Below, in pieces: positions 1 through 11,233 of a stretch of DNA of 64,000 bases; positions within the stretch are counted from its first letter, which is position 1, and each line of letters starts with the position of its first letter. Source of the DNA: Pratylenchus scribneri (taxonomy: Eukaryota; Nematoda; Chromadorea; Rhabditida; Pratylenchidae); contig JAQSEB010000210.1 in assembly GCA_030063045.1 (NCBI GenBank), forward strand, positions 1 to 64,000, given 5' to 3'. The notes under the pieces are model-generated. The model did no database searches. It saw nothing but the letters and a program-made list of their open reading frames with translations, and was not told where the DNA came from. Position numbers and translations under genes: made by a program.

Positions 1-900
1 CCTCGTCGAAGGAGCCTATTCCCATTCTCTGATTCTTAAATTTATATTTAAGCTTAAATTATGGCCTTTTACAGTAATCAATGGGAAAGAAAAATGGTTT
101 TTTGGCCATACTTTGTTAGATGCCAATCAACAGGACTTGAAATTGAAATTTTACCTGTTAAATCGACCATTCCGCGTCGAATGAGCCTATTCGCATTCTC
201 TGATTCTTAAATTTATATTTAAGCTTAAATTATGGCCTTTTACAGTAATGAATAGAAAAAGGTAAATAAAAATTTGGGAATCATAGAATGTGAATAGGCT
301 CATTCGACGCGAAATGGTCGAATTAACTGGTAAAATTTCAATTTCAAGGCATGTTGATTGGCATCTAACAAAGTTATGACCAAAAAACCATTTTTCTTTC
401 CCATTGATTACTGTAAAAGGCCATAATTTAAGCTTAAATTTAAATTTGGGAATCAGAGATCGGGAATAGGCTCATTCGACGCGGAATGGTCGAATTAACG
501 GATAAAATTTCAATTTCAAGACATGTTGATAAGCATCTAACAAAGTTATGGCCAAAAAACCATTTTCCTTTCCCATTAATTACTGTAAAAGGCCATAATT
601 TAAGTCTAAATTTAAATTTGGGAATCAGATCATGGGAATAGGCTCGTTCGACGCGGAATGGTCGAATTAACTGGTAAGATTTCAATTTCAAGGCATGTTG
701 ATAAGCATCTTACAAAGTTATGGCCAAAAAACCATTTTTCTTTCCCATTGATTACTGTAAAAGGCCATAATTTAAGCTTAAATTTAAATTTGGGAATCAG
801 AGATTGAGAATAGGCTCTTTCGACGCAGAATGGTCGAATTAACAGGTAAAATTTCAATTTCAAGTCCTGTTGATTGGCAACTAACAAAGTTATGGCCAAA
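1..900. repeat. 172-bp satellite array in head-to-head (palindromic) arrangement
   Basis: From about 270 to 900 a unit repeats with a period of 172 bp (anchor motif ATGTTGAT at 351, 523 and 695, degenerate at 867). From 1 to about 258 the same unit is present in the opposite orientation with a period near 171 bp, so the array reverses at about 260-270. The units carry the motif CATTCGACGCGGAATGG and a TTTGGCCATAA-type core. The open frames crossing this block on the minus strand are repeats of each other and are not genes. The array continues off the left edge. Confidence 0.9.
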
Positions 901-1171
901 AAACCGCTTTCTCATAATCTCATAAAGCTTTATCGTTCATTTCTTTTTTTAACCACAACTATTTCATTTCCTTATAAATTAGATTTATAATTGAAATTTT
1001 ACAAACTAAATAGACTCTTGCGCATCGAATAAACATATTCATCAAAAGTCAAAGAAAGATTTACATTTCAGATTTGATTCAGAAATGTGCTAAATGAAGT
1101 CAAAATACAAATTAAATTCATTGTTTCATCTCTTTTTCTCCATATTTCCAATTCCATAACGAATTTATTAC

Positions 1172-1625
1172 AAAAAAAAAATTGCAAAAAGTGGGCCTCC
1201 TCAAGGTCGGCGTCACAGCTCCCTACGGGCCACTGTTGCCAGTTCTTCCATTGAGTATTTCGTCTAGCTCTTGGTCGATTAGGGAAGATGGCCCTAACTC
1301 CCAAGCCACAAATCGGAGACATCGCGCCCTCATGTCCCAATCGGGGACGTCTGCCCATGTCCGCCGGCACATATAGTGCCGCATGGTACAGTCTTGGAAC
1401 CCAAACCAAGAGGCACCAGTCGCCTGAGCGCCCCAAACTCCTTTCGGAGGAGGGCACTAGGACCCTCGGGACTTGGCTATCGGTGAATTAACTATTGATT
1501 GGTTCATGAGAGGCAACGACATCACTTCATTGTGAACAAGGAAGTAAGGAAAAATACAATCCCCGGCCGGGGATCGAACCCGACTGACTTTCAACCAAGC
1601 ACATTACCAATGCGCTAGGCGAACC
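1172..1625 (-). mobile_element. tRNA-headed SINE, apparently full length
   Basis: Read on the minus strand, the element opens with a tRNA-like head at about 1625-1560. The head has an A-box-like TAGCGCATTGG, a foldable D arm, a seven-base anticodon loop reading TTGAAAG, and a B-box GGTTCGATCCC in a good T stem. The acceptor stem does not pair, so it is not a functional tRNA. A GC-rich body of about 370 bp follows, much richer in G+C than its surroundings, and ends in a T-run tail at 1171-1185. This layout is that of a Pol III SINE. Target-site duplications are only weakly visible. Open frames inside are fortuitous. Confidence 0.7.
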
Positions 1626-1689
1626 ATTGGAAAGGGGAATTATTTTCTTCTATTTAAGGAATGAAGGGGAGAAAGGAAGAATGGGGGCG

Positions 1690-2180
1690 CATTGGCATTT
1701 TTGGCCATAACTCTGGAAGAAATGGGCCAAATTAAATAAATTTTATATCAAATTAAAGGGCAGAATCTTGTCTATTTAATAATATATATTTTATTTAGAT
1801 TATTTAAAAAATTTTATAATTTTATGAGTAAAAAACATTGATGAAATCCAAAGAGGAATGCTTTGGTATTTTTGGCCATAACTCTGGGAGGAATGGGTCA
1901 AATTAAATAATTTTTTATCAAATTAAAGGGCAGAATCCTATCAATTTTATGGCTTATAATTTATTTGGATTAAATTTAATTATAAAATTTAATGAGTAAA
2001 AAACATTGATGAAATCCAAGCAAAAATCAGTAACATTTTTTGGCCATAAATCCGGCAGAGAAAAACCAAATTAATTAAAATTTTATATAAAATAAATGAA
2101 TAAATTATTTTGCCTATAATATTATATATAATTATTTAGATTAAATTAAACTTAAAAAGCAAAAAACACAGATGAAACCA
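1690..2180. repeat. Three-copy tandem array, period about 168-171 bp
   Basis: The motif TTGGCCATAA with a following TCTGG or TCCGG recurs at about 1701, 1872 and 2040. Each copy continues with a shared AT-rich stretch ending in AAAACATTGATGAAA(T/C)C. Similarity decays towards the third copy. The period nearly equals that of the unrelated-looking satellite at 1-900. Confidence 0.75.
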
Positions 2181-2199
2181 ATCGATGAAGCATCAGAAT

Positions 2200-4480
2200 C
2201 AGAAATATATCAGCCAAATTGAATAAATAATGCCGAAGAAATTAATCGTAAAAATCCGTCTAGAAATACCATTAAAATATTTAATTTACCCTCCACATGA
2301 CCGAAGAATGTGTCAGTGCTGAGTGAAGATGGCACAAAAATTTTGATTTAATTTAGCCATAACAAAATTTTTATGGCATTGGCCTTAAGTTTGATCTTTC
2401 TTCGGAATAAAGTTGGGCTTTTTATTATTATGCTGAATTGGGTTGAAATAAGAACAAATTAAAAGGCTTCAAAAAATGTTGTTTTTTCGATATTAAAATC
2501 TGTAATAAATTGAATAATTTTATCCCATTTCGGTTTAGCTATCTCAAGAAAAATTCTTTTTACGGAAAATTAAATTATTTCTTTATTTTTTCTACCTCAC
2601 AAAAATCCTCCACAATTAATATTATTGTCCGAAAGCCAAATTGATTGCCAAAAAATATGCATTGAATTTTGAATCCATTTTCGGTTTGGAATCTGCTTCG
2701 TTGGATAGAATTCGCCGCTGAATTAAATTGCCCCTTTTGAATGAATTGATTTGCCTACAGAGAATGTCTTCATCTTCTATTATTTGTTGAATATCATTTT
2801 AATCATTCTTGCATTTTTGGCAATGTCCTTTGGGTATTTTTCATTTTGTACCGTGCCTTACTGTGCCAAATTGTTAAAAAGTAGAATGAATTCTCGACAA
2901 CGAAAAAGAAGAAAAATAAAATTAATTTTATTCAAATTTTTTCAGTTAACAAAAAATATATTTTTGTTTGAATTTTTCGCTTATGATAATTTCGATCTTC
3001 ACTCTTTGTATGCAAATTATTTTATTTAAATTGCTCAAATTAATATCAAACGAAACTTTATTTTTCGATCGTCCATACATTTTTTTGCATTGAAAAATAA
3101 TCTAATTAAAAATTGGCAATAAATTCGTAGGAGATTATTTTGCACATCAACAAGGTGAGCGAGAATTGTTTGCCAAATATTATTATTAAATTTCATATGA
3201 GAGAAAGAGGGATTTAATTTTCAACAGTTAAATAATAACTATACATGTGGATATTTGCTGAAAATGAACAATAAAAGTAATACTAATAGTGTACATTTTA
3301 TTCGCTAAATAATTGTGTAGAATAGAATGATCCTCTCTTTTTGCGTGTTTTTTGCATTGGGCAGAGTTGTTTACGGGGATTTACATCTAATTAAACATGA
3401 ATGATCTCTGTTATTCCCTTTGCTAAACTAATGAATAGGAATAATTCGCCGAATAAAAGTTACATTTCATCCATGTTTTTTGACCTCTTTTAATTTATTC
3501 CATTCCCATTTTTCACATTTTTGCCACCTATTTAAGCCGTCGATTTCCTCCCATATTCAGCAATTCACCAAATCATTTTATAAAATTCTAATTTGCCATT
3601 TACCAAACCAACCGCCATTGGCTATTTGGCTGAATAATTTGATATATTTTGTTGTGGACATACATAATAATCATGCAAGATCACTGTCCTTCCCTCTACT
3701 GCTGCGCATTAATTCGCTGAATGGGAGGGAAAAAGGGAGGATTACACCCCGCCGACCAATTCACAATCTCCGCTGTTGACAATTTCCACAAATTGTACAA
3801 TTTTCAATATAAAAACAAACCTCCCCCGGGGGATTGTGCGTCATTGCCCACTGATCGCCACAAAAATATTTGTCAACCGCCAAATAACAAAGGGAGGAAT
3901 GAATGCGCCAATTTGCCCATAAAAATAGCTAAAAAAGGAGAAAAGTTGAAAACATCCATTCGCCATTTTAAGGCTTTTCAATTTCTTTTATGCCCTCTGA
4001 TTCATCATTTTTGCGCGTCTGTTGTGCTGTGGTATATAAGCCATTTAATGCTTATTGGGAAATTATTTTTCTTATTTAATTAAAGAATAAATACTTTTTC
4101 AATCCCACTAAGCCAACATTTATTCGCCCAAACTTGTCCCAGAGCCAACTTTTTGCTATTTATAATAATTCATTAAGACAAGCTTTGATGATTTTAGTAT
4201 CAAATTAAAGAGAAAATTAGACTGTTAAATGAAGAAATTATATCAAAAAAAAACATTTAAAATTTTCATTACTATAAAATAGCGACATTTTCAGTGGTTT
4301 TTTACATAACCACGACAATTCTGATCCTATTTAAATAAAATTAAATCATTCAATAATCATAGTCAATAGTCTATTTTTAATTTGATAAAAAAAAACACTT
4401 TCTTTATAATTTATTTGTTTTTTAAAGAAATTGAATTCATTCAAACAGCTTTACTAACCAATAATTCCCATAAACAACCG
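2200..4480. other. Gene-poor interval, no convincing gene
   Basis: AT-rich sequence with no exon chain I can defend. A hydrophobic open frame at about 2760-3030 is followed by a basic stretch (RMNSRQRKRRK), and a 120-codon frame starts with ATG at 3721. Neither has a clear splice partner or a recognisable family, so I do not call them genes. Confidence 0.5.
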
Positions 4481-4482
4481 AC

Positions 4483-5112
4483 ATGCCTTCCTTCATTCCA
4501 TTGTGCGGCATTATACTTTTGGTGTTCATCACAATGAACAGGTAAAAAATATATGATATTATTCTTTTTAAAGACATTTAAATTAAATTTCCTATTTTCT
4601 GAAAAATAGACTTAAATAATTCCAAAACGTATTTTTAGCAATCTTAGGTTGATATTTATTTACATGGAAAAATCGGGAAATTAAAATTAATGAATTTAGC
4701 TGAATCATCTAAAATTCATATAATAGGCCATTAAATAATTTTATATAAAATATTATATTTTAAAAAATGTGTTAATTTTTCCAGTCAAGTCTCGGCTGAC
4801 TGCCCATTTGTATTCACTCCATGTGCGCGCATGAATGACTGGGGCGGAGTTGGCCGTGAAATTGCCGATAAATAGTAAAAAAATAAGAATAATTTCTATT
4901 TTAACATATTAACAAACAATGAAAAATAATGGATGAAGATGAAGAATTGTCTTTAAATAATTTAAAGTTGCTACGCCGCTTGTCAATTGAAGAATTGTGC
5001 CAACAACAAATGCGTAATGACCACCGAAGATGGATGCCGTCGCCCGGTTTGCACTTGTTCGCGATGTGCCAACGGAGGAGTGATCAAAATTGGAGTGGGC
5101 AAAGGAAAATAA
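4483..5112 (+). CDS. Small secreted cysteine-rich protein (97 aa, 3 exons)
   Basis: The proposed exons are 4483-4541, 4785-4874 and 4968-5112, which join in frame to 97 residues plus stop. The N-terminus is a clear signal peptide (MPSFIPLCGIILLVFITM), with likely cleavage near VSA-D. The mature part has ten cysteines; its C-terminal half reads C-x3-C-x4-C-x4-C-x6-GC-x3-PVCTC-x2-C and then a glycine/lysine-rich tail. The GC-x3-PVCTC piece resembles antistasin-type inhibitor repeats, but one motif is not enough to assign that family. The last donor (TA|GTAAAA) sits across a TAG codon, so without that splice the product would stop at 49 residues. The last acceptor is TTTAAAG, a form common in this window. 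Role unknown; extracellular. Confidence 0.6.
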
Positions 5113-5394
5113 TTCATCAGTCGGATGAGAAGTGATGGATAAATAAATATTTATGGATGAGAGGAGAAGAAATGATAAATATTTATTACACTAAAAACTA
5201 CTAATTTATTGATATTTATTCTTATTGACAATTTTCATCCATTGAAAATGACATATTCCCTTATTAACAGATTTTAAATAAAATATTTCAGCATCATTTG
5301 ATATGGGAGAATATTGCTTATTACAAATTACAATAATAATTTTTATCAAATAAAAAAATAATCCACTGTGCTCATAAGTTTTTGACTGAGTTAA

Positions 5395-5735
5395 TAATAT
5401 TCATTAATTTATCACTATTAGTCCTAATCTTGGTTTTGAATTGTTTGGGGCAAGAGTGGGGCCTAGACTCTCGCCATGGGCCTTCTCCCGACGCCTAAGC
5501 CCCCAGAGGGTCAATGAACGAGATAGGGAGAAACTCGACTTAAAATTATTCTTTATTAATTGGACTGAAAAGGTGAAGGATAAAAAAGCAGAAGGAGAGA
5601 AAAAAATGTGGATTTAAAAAGGCAGATTGAGGCAATATTTGATTGATAGGGTGAAGGTGCAATTTGTGGGGACTGACATTAGGATGAGGATACAGTAGGA
5701 AAATAGGAAAGGCCTTTCGGCATTGACAATTCTCT
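5395..5735 (+). mobile_element. Dispersed element family X, copy 1
   Basis: About 340 bp beginning near ATTAGTCCTAATCTTG, with a GC-rich 5' part (TCTCGCC, GGGCCTTC), the landmark AATTATTCTTTATTAATTG, then GGCA(A/T)TATTTGATTGATA and an end near GGTACAGTAGGA and GGCATTGACA. Related copies lie at 13008-13330, 55480-55790 (reverse) and 61395-61690. No terminal inverted repeat or coding capacity is seen; a solo LTR or other non-autonomous element is likely. Confidence 0.65.
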
Positions 5736-6096
5736 TCTTCAAAGATCCTTTTTAAGCAAATAAAAAAATTTTATATTGAAATTAAATTGCTATGACGAAT
5801 TTATTCATCTACTATTCATTGAATGTTCTTTGAGTTAATATTTTATTGGGTTATTTTGATTATAATATTTTGGCAAATTAGGGCGAGTAAATTATGTTAA
5901 ATTTATGCCGAATTCCTCTAGAAATTCTTTTAACGTTTCAACCAAAAATTGTATAAAAATAAAAATTCATTAATTGAAAATTAAAATTCAATGCATTTCA
6001 TTGCTGTCGTGGCTATTCTTTTATGGCCAAATAAAAATCTATTTCTCTCTATTTTCATTGACAAAAAAATTTTTTAAAAAAATAATTTCGTTGAAA

Positions 6097-9000
6097 ATGA
6101 CCATAAAATTCTTTATAATCTTTTTTATAATTTTATCAATCAAAACAAATTTCCCCAATTATTTTTGTCATTGTTCAATTGTGGAAATGACAAAAACGCG
6201 AGGCGGTGTATTTGCCATTGGTGACCGGATGATAACCCAAACTGAGCCATATCTTGAAGATATTTACAATAATGCAATGAATGGTTGGTGAATGGAAATC
6301 ATTTATTTTGGCAAAAAAATATTTATTTAATTATTTTCGTTTAAAAAAAAAGCATTTTAGGGTCAAAAAACTACCAAAGATGGCCATATTTTTATGTTAT
6401 TTTTTGCAATCTTAAACTTAACCCTAAGCCAATAACATAATTTTCTTTATCGTAAGATATACGGTAATCTTAAAAATTGTAATGCAGAAATAATTTATTC
6501 TTCCAAATTCATATTTTCTCGTGGATTTATCCAAAGTATAATTATTAATTAATTTCTGATTATTCTTCTATATTTTAAAAAGAAACTCTAAAAAGCCTAA
6601 TAAATCAGATTTGGGACAAATTTTAAGAATTTTTAAAAAAACTTCTCCATCTAAAACTATGGATATTAGTATACAATATTTTCAAAAAAAAAATATATAT
6701 ATATATTTTAAACGATAATTGGAAATTTGTTTTTTAATATTTATAAAATTATTTTTATTGGATATTTTTATATTTTCTCATTATTTTATTAATTAATTAG
6801 ATATTATTGCAAATCCTGGAATTAAAAATCGACAAATTGCGGAATTGGATTCGGCTTTTCTTCAAAAACATTTGATGACAACAAATGAACCATATGCTCG
6901 CGAAAAAGTGCAATTAGTGCTAGGAAAGAATAATAAACAATTTGCCGTTGGACTAGTTGGTTTTGCTAATATTCTTGAAAATTTTTGGGCTGCCGATAAA
7001 AGCAATGTTAAATCAATAAAATCATTGGCAAAATTGATGGACAAAGTTCATCGGTGAGTCAATTTTTTCATGTGAAAAAGACAAAAAATTTCCTTTTTGG
7101 CTGAAAGCATTCTAAAAGCTATTTACAAATTTAAACAAATTCATACAAATTTATGCATCTAATAAATCTCATCAGCAGTTGATGAGTTTGATCTAGGTTG
7201 AGGTAAGGATAGCAAATTGCATTTTAATTTAATTAAATTCTGCCAAATTGACAAAAATTTTTCTAAAATGAACTCCCAAACCATCAATATTCATAAAAAT
7301 TCACCGTTTATAATTAATATCAAGATCCGATGTATATATACCATATTTTAAAAAGGATCTTTTTATTGAGAATAGTCCTAATTCTAAATTCATTCTCAGA
7401 GGAAAAATTTCCATGTAATCTTAAATAGAAATTATAATTTTTATTTACTTTTCACAAAAATATGAAAATACCTTAAATTATTTTCCAAAATTATTTTAAA
7501 AATGTTAAAAATAAATTTAAAAAAAATTTAATATTTTAAGAAAAAAAGAGTTTATATTATGCAGATTATTTCATTTTGACTATTTTTGTAAATATTTAAA
7601 TTAATTTTAAAAAATTACGGGAAATCAAACTATTCTTATAAATGGAAAAATAGCTTTGAATTCAATTATTATTTGGTATATTGTGCAGAAAAGATGCAAA
7701 TAAAAATACCTAAAAATCAGTTCAAATTTGTCCGTGGGACATATTCAAGCCTAAATTTAACCATTCAATCATCTAATTCTAAATGCCACATTGATTTTTT
7801 AAATAGTGATTCGGAGGATGAACGTGCAAATGATCTTGGCGAAGAGAATACTCAAAGAGAAGCAATGGAATATTTGGCAACGGATGGCAAAGAGATTTAT
7901 GGAATTAAGGCTGGCCGAAGCTGGGGACCCAGACAAAAGGGAATTCGAGGTGCCCTCAAAAATTGGTGGCAAAAAAGAGGAAATGCCGTAGAAGGGGATG
8001 CAAAGAAGCCAAAAATTCGAAAATTACGTGGAAATGTGCACGCAATTGGATATTTTCCCGAAAAAATTGAGGCGGATTTGGGAGGCAAAAATGGGCCATT
8101 TCGAGGGAAAAAACGATTTTTTGGGAAATTTGGGCGGAGAATGCCCGTGAATATGCCAATGGATGAAGCATACAAAATTCAGAATGAAGCATTTGCGGCA
8201 CAATCAAAGTATGTGGATTTGAGTCAATAAAAATATATTCATTTGCATTTTTGATTCATTCATCAATACTTTTAGTTTGTTACCTCTGAATATTTTTAAT
8301 CTTAAAAAATTTTCTGATGAATGATATTACTGATTTTCAAAAATCAACAAAAAATTTAAAATATTTAAAAAATGGAAAAAAATGTTTGAAATGTTTTCAA
8401 TGGAAATTGTCAATATTTAAAACCCAAACTAATTTTAATAGAAAATTTTTGATTCTAGTTATGATTCTGTCTTACTTTTATCCAATACTTATGCCAATAT
8501 TGGGGTAAGCGGTAAGCAAATTGTCAATATTTATTGTGATAGGTATAGGTCATATTTGGAAAATGTTACACTTTAGCAAAAGTGAGCAAATATGCATTGA
8601 AAGAATTGCATATTATTCGTGTTTAGCATTCAAAATTACCCTCAAATTTCTTAAAGAAAATTCTGCTAATTCAAAATTTTTTACTAATATAAAGATAATG
8701 TATATGTGTATATTGTATATGTATATCAATATCTCATTAATTCATTTTTCAATTCAGATATCTTGTTTCGCCCAATGGTGTTTCCGAATCAAATCGAGGC
8801 TATTTTCTATCCTCTGCCAGCCATAGGAATTTCAAGAATCAACGAATTCGTGTTTTAGAACATATAAATCCAACAGAAGAAATGAATATTATGGGAACAC
8901 CGGCAAGGGATGGGCAACAAATTGTGACAGATTTAATGAAAAATGGTTTATGGCAAGATAAATGGATGGAAAATAATGGGAATCGCGAAGTGAATAAATG

Positions 9001-9791
9001 GGTTAAAAATGCGAAACAAGAACATATGAGACTACGAGACCCACTGCAGAGGTTTGGGCATAATTTAATAATAATTTTTACTGCGTAAAAAAACAACAAT
9101 AATTTGGCAAATTTAATTATTTTGAATAAAAATATAAAAGCTTCTTTGCCATGATATCAAATTATTTTAAAGTGGTTCAGTTTGAATTGGTTTTGAAAGA
9201 GTTTAATTCATAAAAAAGATCAATTTAAATGGTTTATAAGTGTACTTCACTTATTATGAAACGATCTTTAAAAATTTATTTGATTTGAAAATAAACCGTC
9301 TGAAATCATTAAAATTGGTTCAGGTTCAAGCAATGAGTTATTAATTATATTATGAATGGCTATTAATTGAGTCGATGCCAGAAATTGGGGCATTATTTAC
9401 AAAAAAAATTCCGAAAAAATAATACTTTTCTGACATTTTATGGATTTTTAAAATTAAAAATTTTTATAAAAAATTTGTCAAAATTGCAAAATAGATCAAA
9501 TAAAGGATTACAAATACCTATACCTATGCTAAAAAGTGAATAACACCACTGATCAAATTCAATTATTTTCATATTTTTTCCTTTTCTTATATATTCACTA
9601 TATAGCAAAAAATTAGAAATTAGGCCTTGAAAAGTGAATATTTCTCATGAATAAAATTAAGTGTTTAATATTTTTCCAGATTTAACACACTTCAATTAAA
9701 GAATGGCCGTGGCGGACCAGCAAACAGTATACCTCCAACACCGAGTAAATTGAGTCCAAAAAAATATAAAGGAAAGAGAATGAAAGGATGA
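6097..9791 (+). CDS. Secreted basic protein, tandem paralogue A1 (415 aa, 5 exons)
   Basis: Exons are 6097-6283, 6801-7053, 7807-8208, 8758-9051 and 9680-9791, with phases 1, 2, 2, 2. The ATG chosen is the first in its frame and gives a hydrophobic signal peptide (MTIKFFIIFFIILSI), followed by a conserved segment EMTKTRGGVFAIGDRM. The middle is rich in Lys, Arg, Gly and Trp (GRSWGPRQKGIRGALKNWW) and contains several dibasic sites, including KKR-FFGKF-GRR. The C-terminal part has NGLWQDKWMENNG and a basic tail after the invariant NGRGG. I recognise no domain. The same architecture is repeated at 13661-16250. A family-X repeat lies about 360 bp upstream in both copies. Secretion is inferred from the leader; function is unknown. 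Confidence 0.8.
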
Positions 9792-10600
9792 AAATGAATA
9801 AATATTTAAATTTATTATTTGATTGTATATAAAATTTGCAAACCCATCAAGGCCATTTTGGAATATTGTTGAATAAAATAGAAATCAAAATGTCTACAGG
9901 CTTCAGAATATTTCTTCCATTGTCCAAATGCCGTTATTTTTCTGATAAAAATGATTAAATTTATTTGTCCTTTCCAATGATCATTCCACTATCCCAGCCA
10001 TTTTTTGTAAAACATGCCAAAATTGCTTGCGGATTGGCTAAATTAACTGCCACTTGATATCAATGAGCTGCTTCCTTCATCCTGAAATATGTGAAAAATT
10101 AAACGTGTTACCACATTTGCAGACGAAACCGTAGCTGGTGTAGATGGCGGTAAAGCTGCTGGGAATTGTTTATGGCAATAAATAATTTATAGATAGGAAT
10201 TTTTGATTTAGTAGTAAATTTATTTAAATTCAACAAATTTTATTTATTCAAACTCCAATTAGCCGAGTATTCTTACAGTTAAAAAATCGTCAATACTAAT
10301 GATATTAAAAAGTTTCACCCTCCTCAAAGAAGCACTTTTTGAAATTTTTCAAAATCATGGAAATGAAGAATATTCCAATCGACCCTTCCCTGACTACCAA
10401 AACTGAATCCAATAATAAATGAGCAAATTAGTGGAAACTAGTGGAAATATTTTCAAAAGCTACCATATTTTTAAAATATCCCAAAAATAGACAAATTTTC
10501 TGAATATTTTGTCGAGCAACAATTAAATTAAAATTTCTCTAAGTAAGTTAATGGAAAGGAATGAGGAGAAGCTGAATTGGAGGAAAGTCTGAAGACCCTT

Positions 10601-11080
10601 TAGCGCATTGCTTTGTTGCCCCGCTTTGATGATTGGAGGGGAAGAGAGGTCGCGGGTTCGATTCCAAGTAATTGCAATTAATAAAAGTTGAGCAAAAATT
10701 AGAAAAAAAATCAGAATAAAACCGAAAATTCAGAATAAATATCAGAACAGAATCAGAATTACAATTCAGAAATTACAAATCACATTCAGAATTTATTTTG
10801 TTATTCCGGGCAGGCCGGTGATGGAATTACTATATAAAGGCGGATATTTCTTCAGTCTCAGCAGGTCTCGTCTTGTCATTATATTCCAAACAAAAAGAAT
10901 CAAAAGAGCAGCGCTCGAATGGAAATGGAATTTTTAATTCAATATCGGAACCCCATCGACAGAGTTGCCACGGGTTGAACTCAAATCAGCGACCTTTTGA
11001 ACCAGTGATCCTGTGACCCAGTGACCCAAAAATCCTGGACCTTTACTCAAGCCCTACCGAAAACGGTCAACCCATGGCAA
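10601..11080 (+). repeat. tRNA-like Pol III promoter remnant and flanking repeat-like sequence
   Basis: At 10601-10665 an A-box-like TAGCGCATTGC and a B-box GGTTCGATTCC are spaced as in tRNAs, but the arms do not fold as a tRNA. Downstream is an AT-rich stretch with repeated CAGAAT words, a TATATAAAGG box near 10831, and a GC-richer tail up to about 11080. It looks like a decayed SINE or part of an LTR; boundaries are uncertain. Confidence 0.4.
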
Positions 11081-11233
11081 CCCTGATCCCCATTTAGGCA
11101 TTCTTCTTTACACTTAAACTTTTCGCTTAAACTTTTACATTTGCTAAAGAAACATTAAGCTTTACGAATAATTGATTTTCCCATTCTAACAGAATAAAAA
11201 CATTTCCATATTTTAATTTGAATTAGCACAAAA

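Noticed and set aside
440..899. Two similar minus-strand ORFs of 83 and 89 codons
   Set aside because: Satellite units read in the same frame; no independent gene signal.
1068..1491. GC-rich ORFs on both strands
   Set aside because: They fall within the SINE body.
1560..1628. Possible tRNA-Phe gene on the minus strand
   Set aside because: The acceptor stem does not pair and the anticodon stem is weak; better explained as a SINE head.
2751..3029. Hydrophobic ORF followed by a basic stretch, reminiscent of a GPCR fragment
   Set aside because: Starts at TTG, only one possible membrane helix, no neighbouring exons with other helices.
3480..4083. Two overlapping ORFs of 99 and 120 codons
   Set aside because: Different frames, low-complexity composition, no leader, domain or consistent splice sites.
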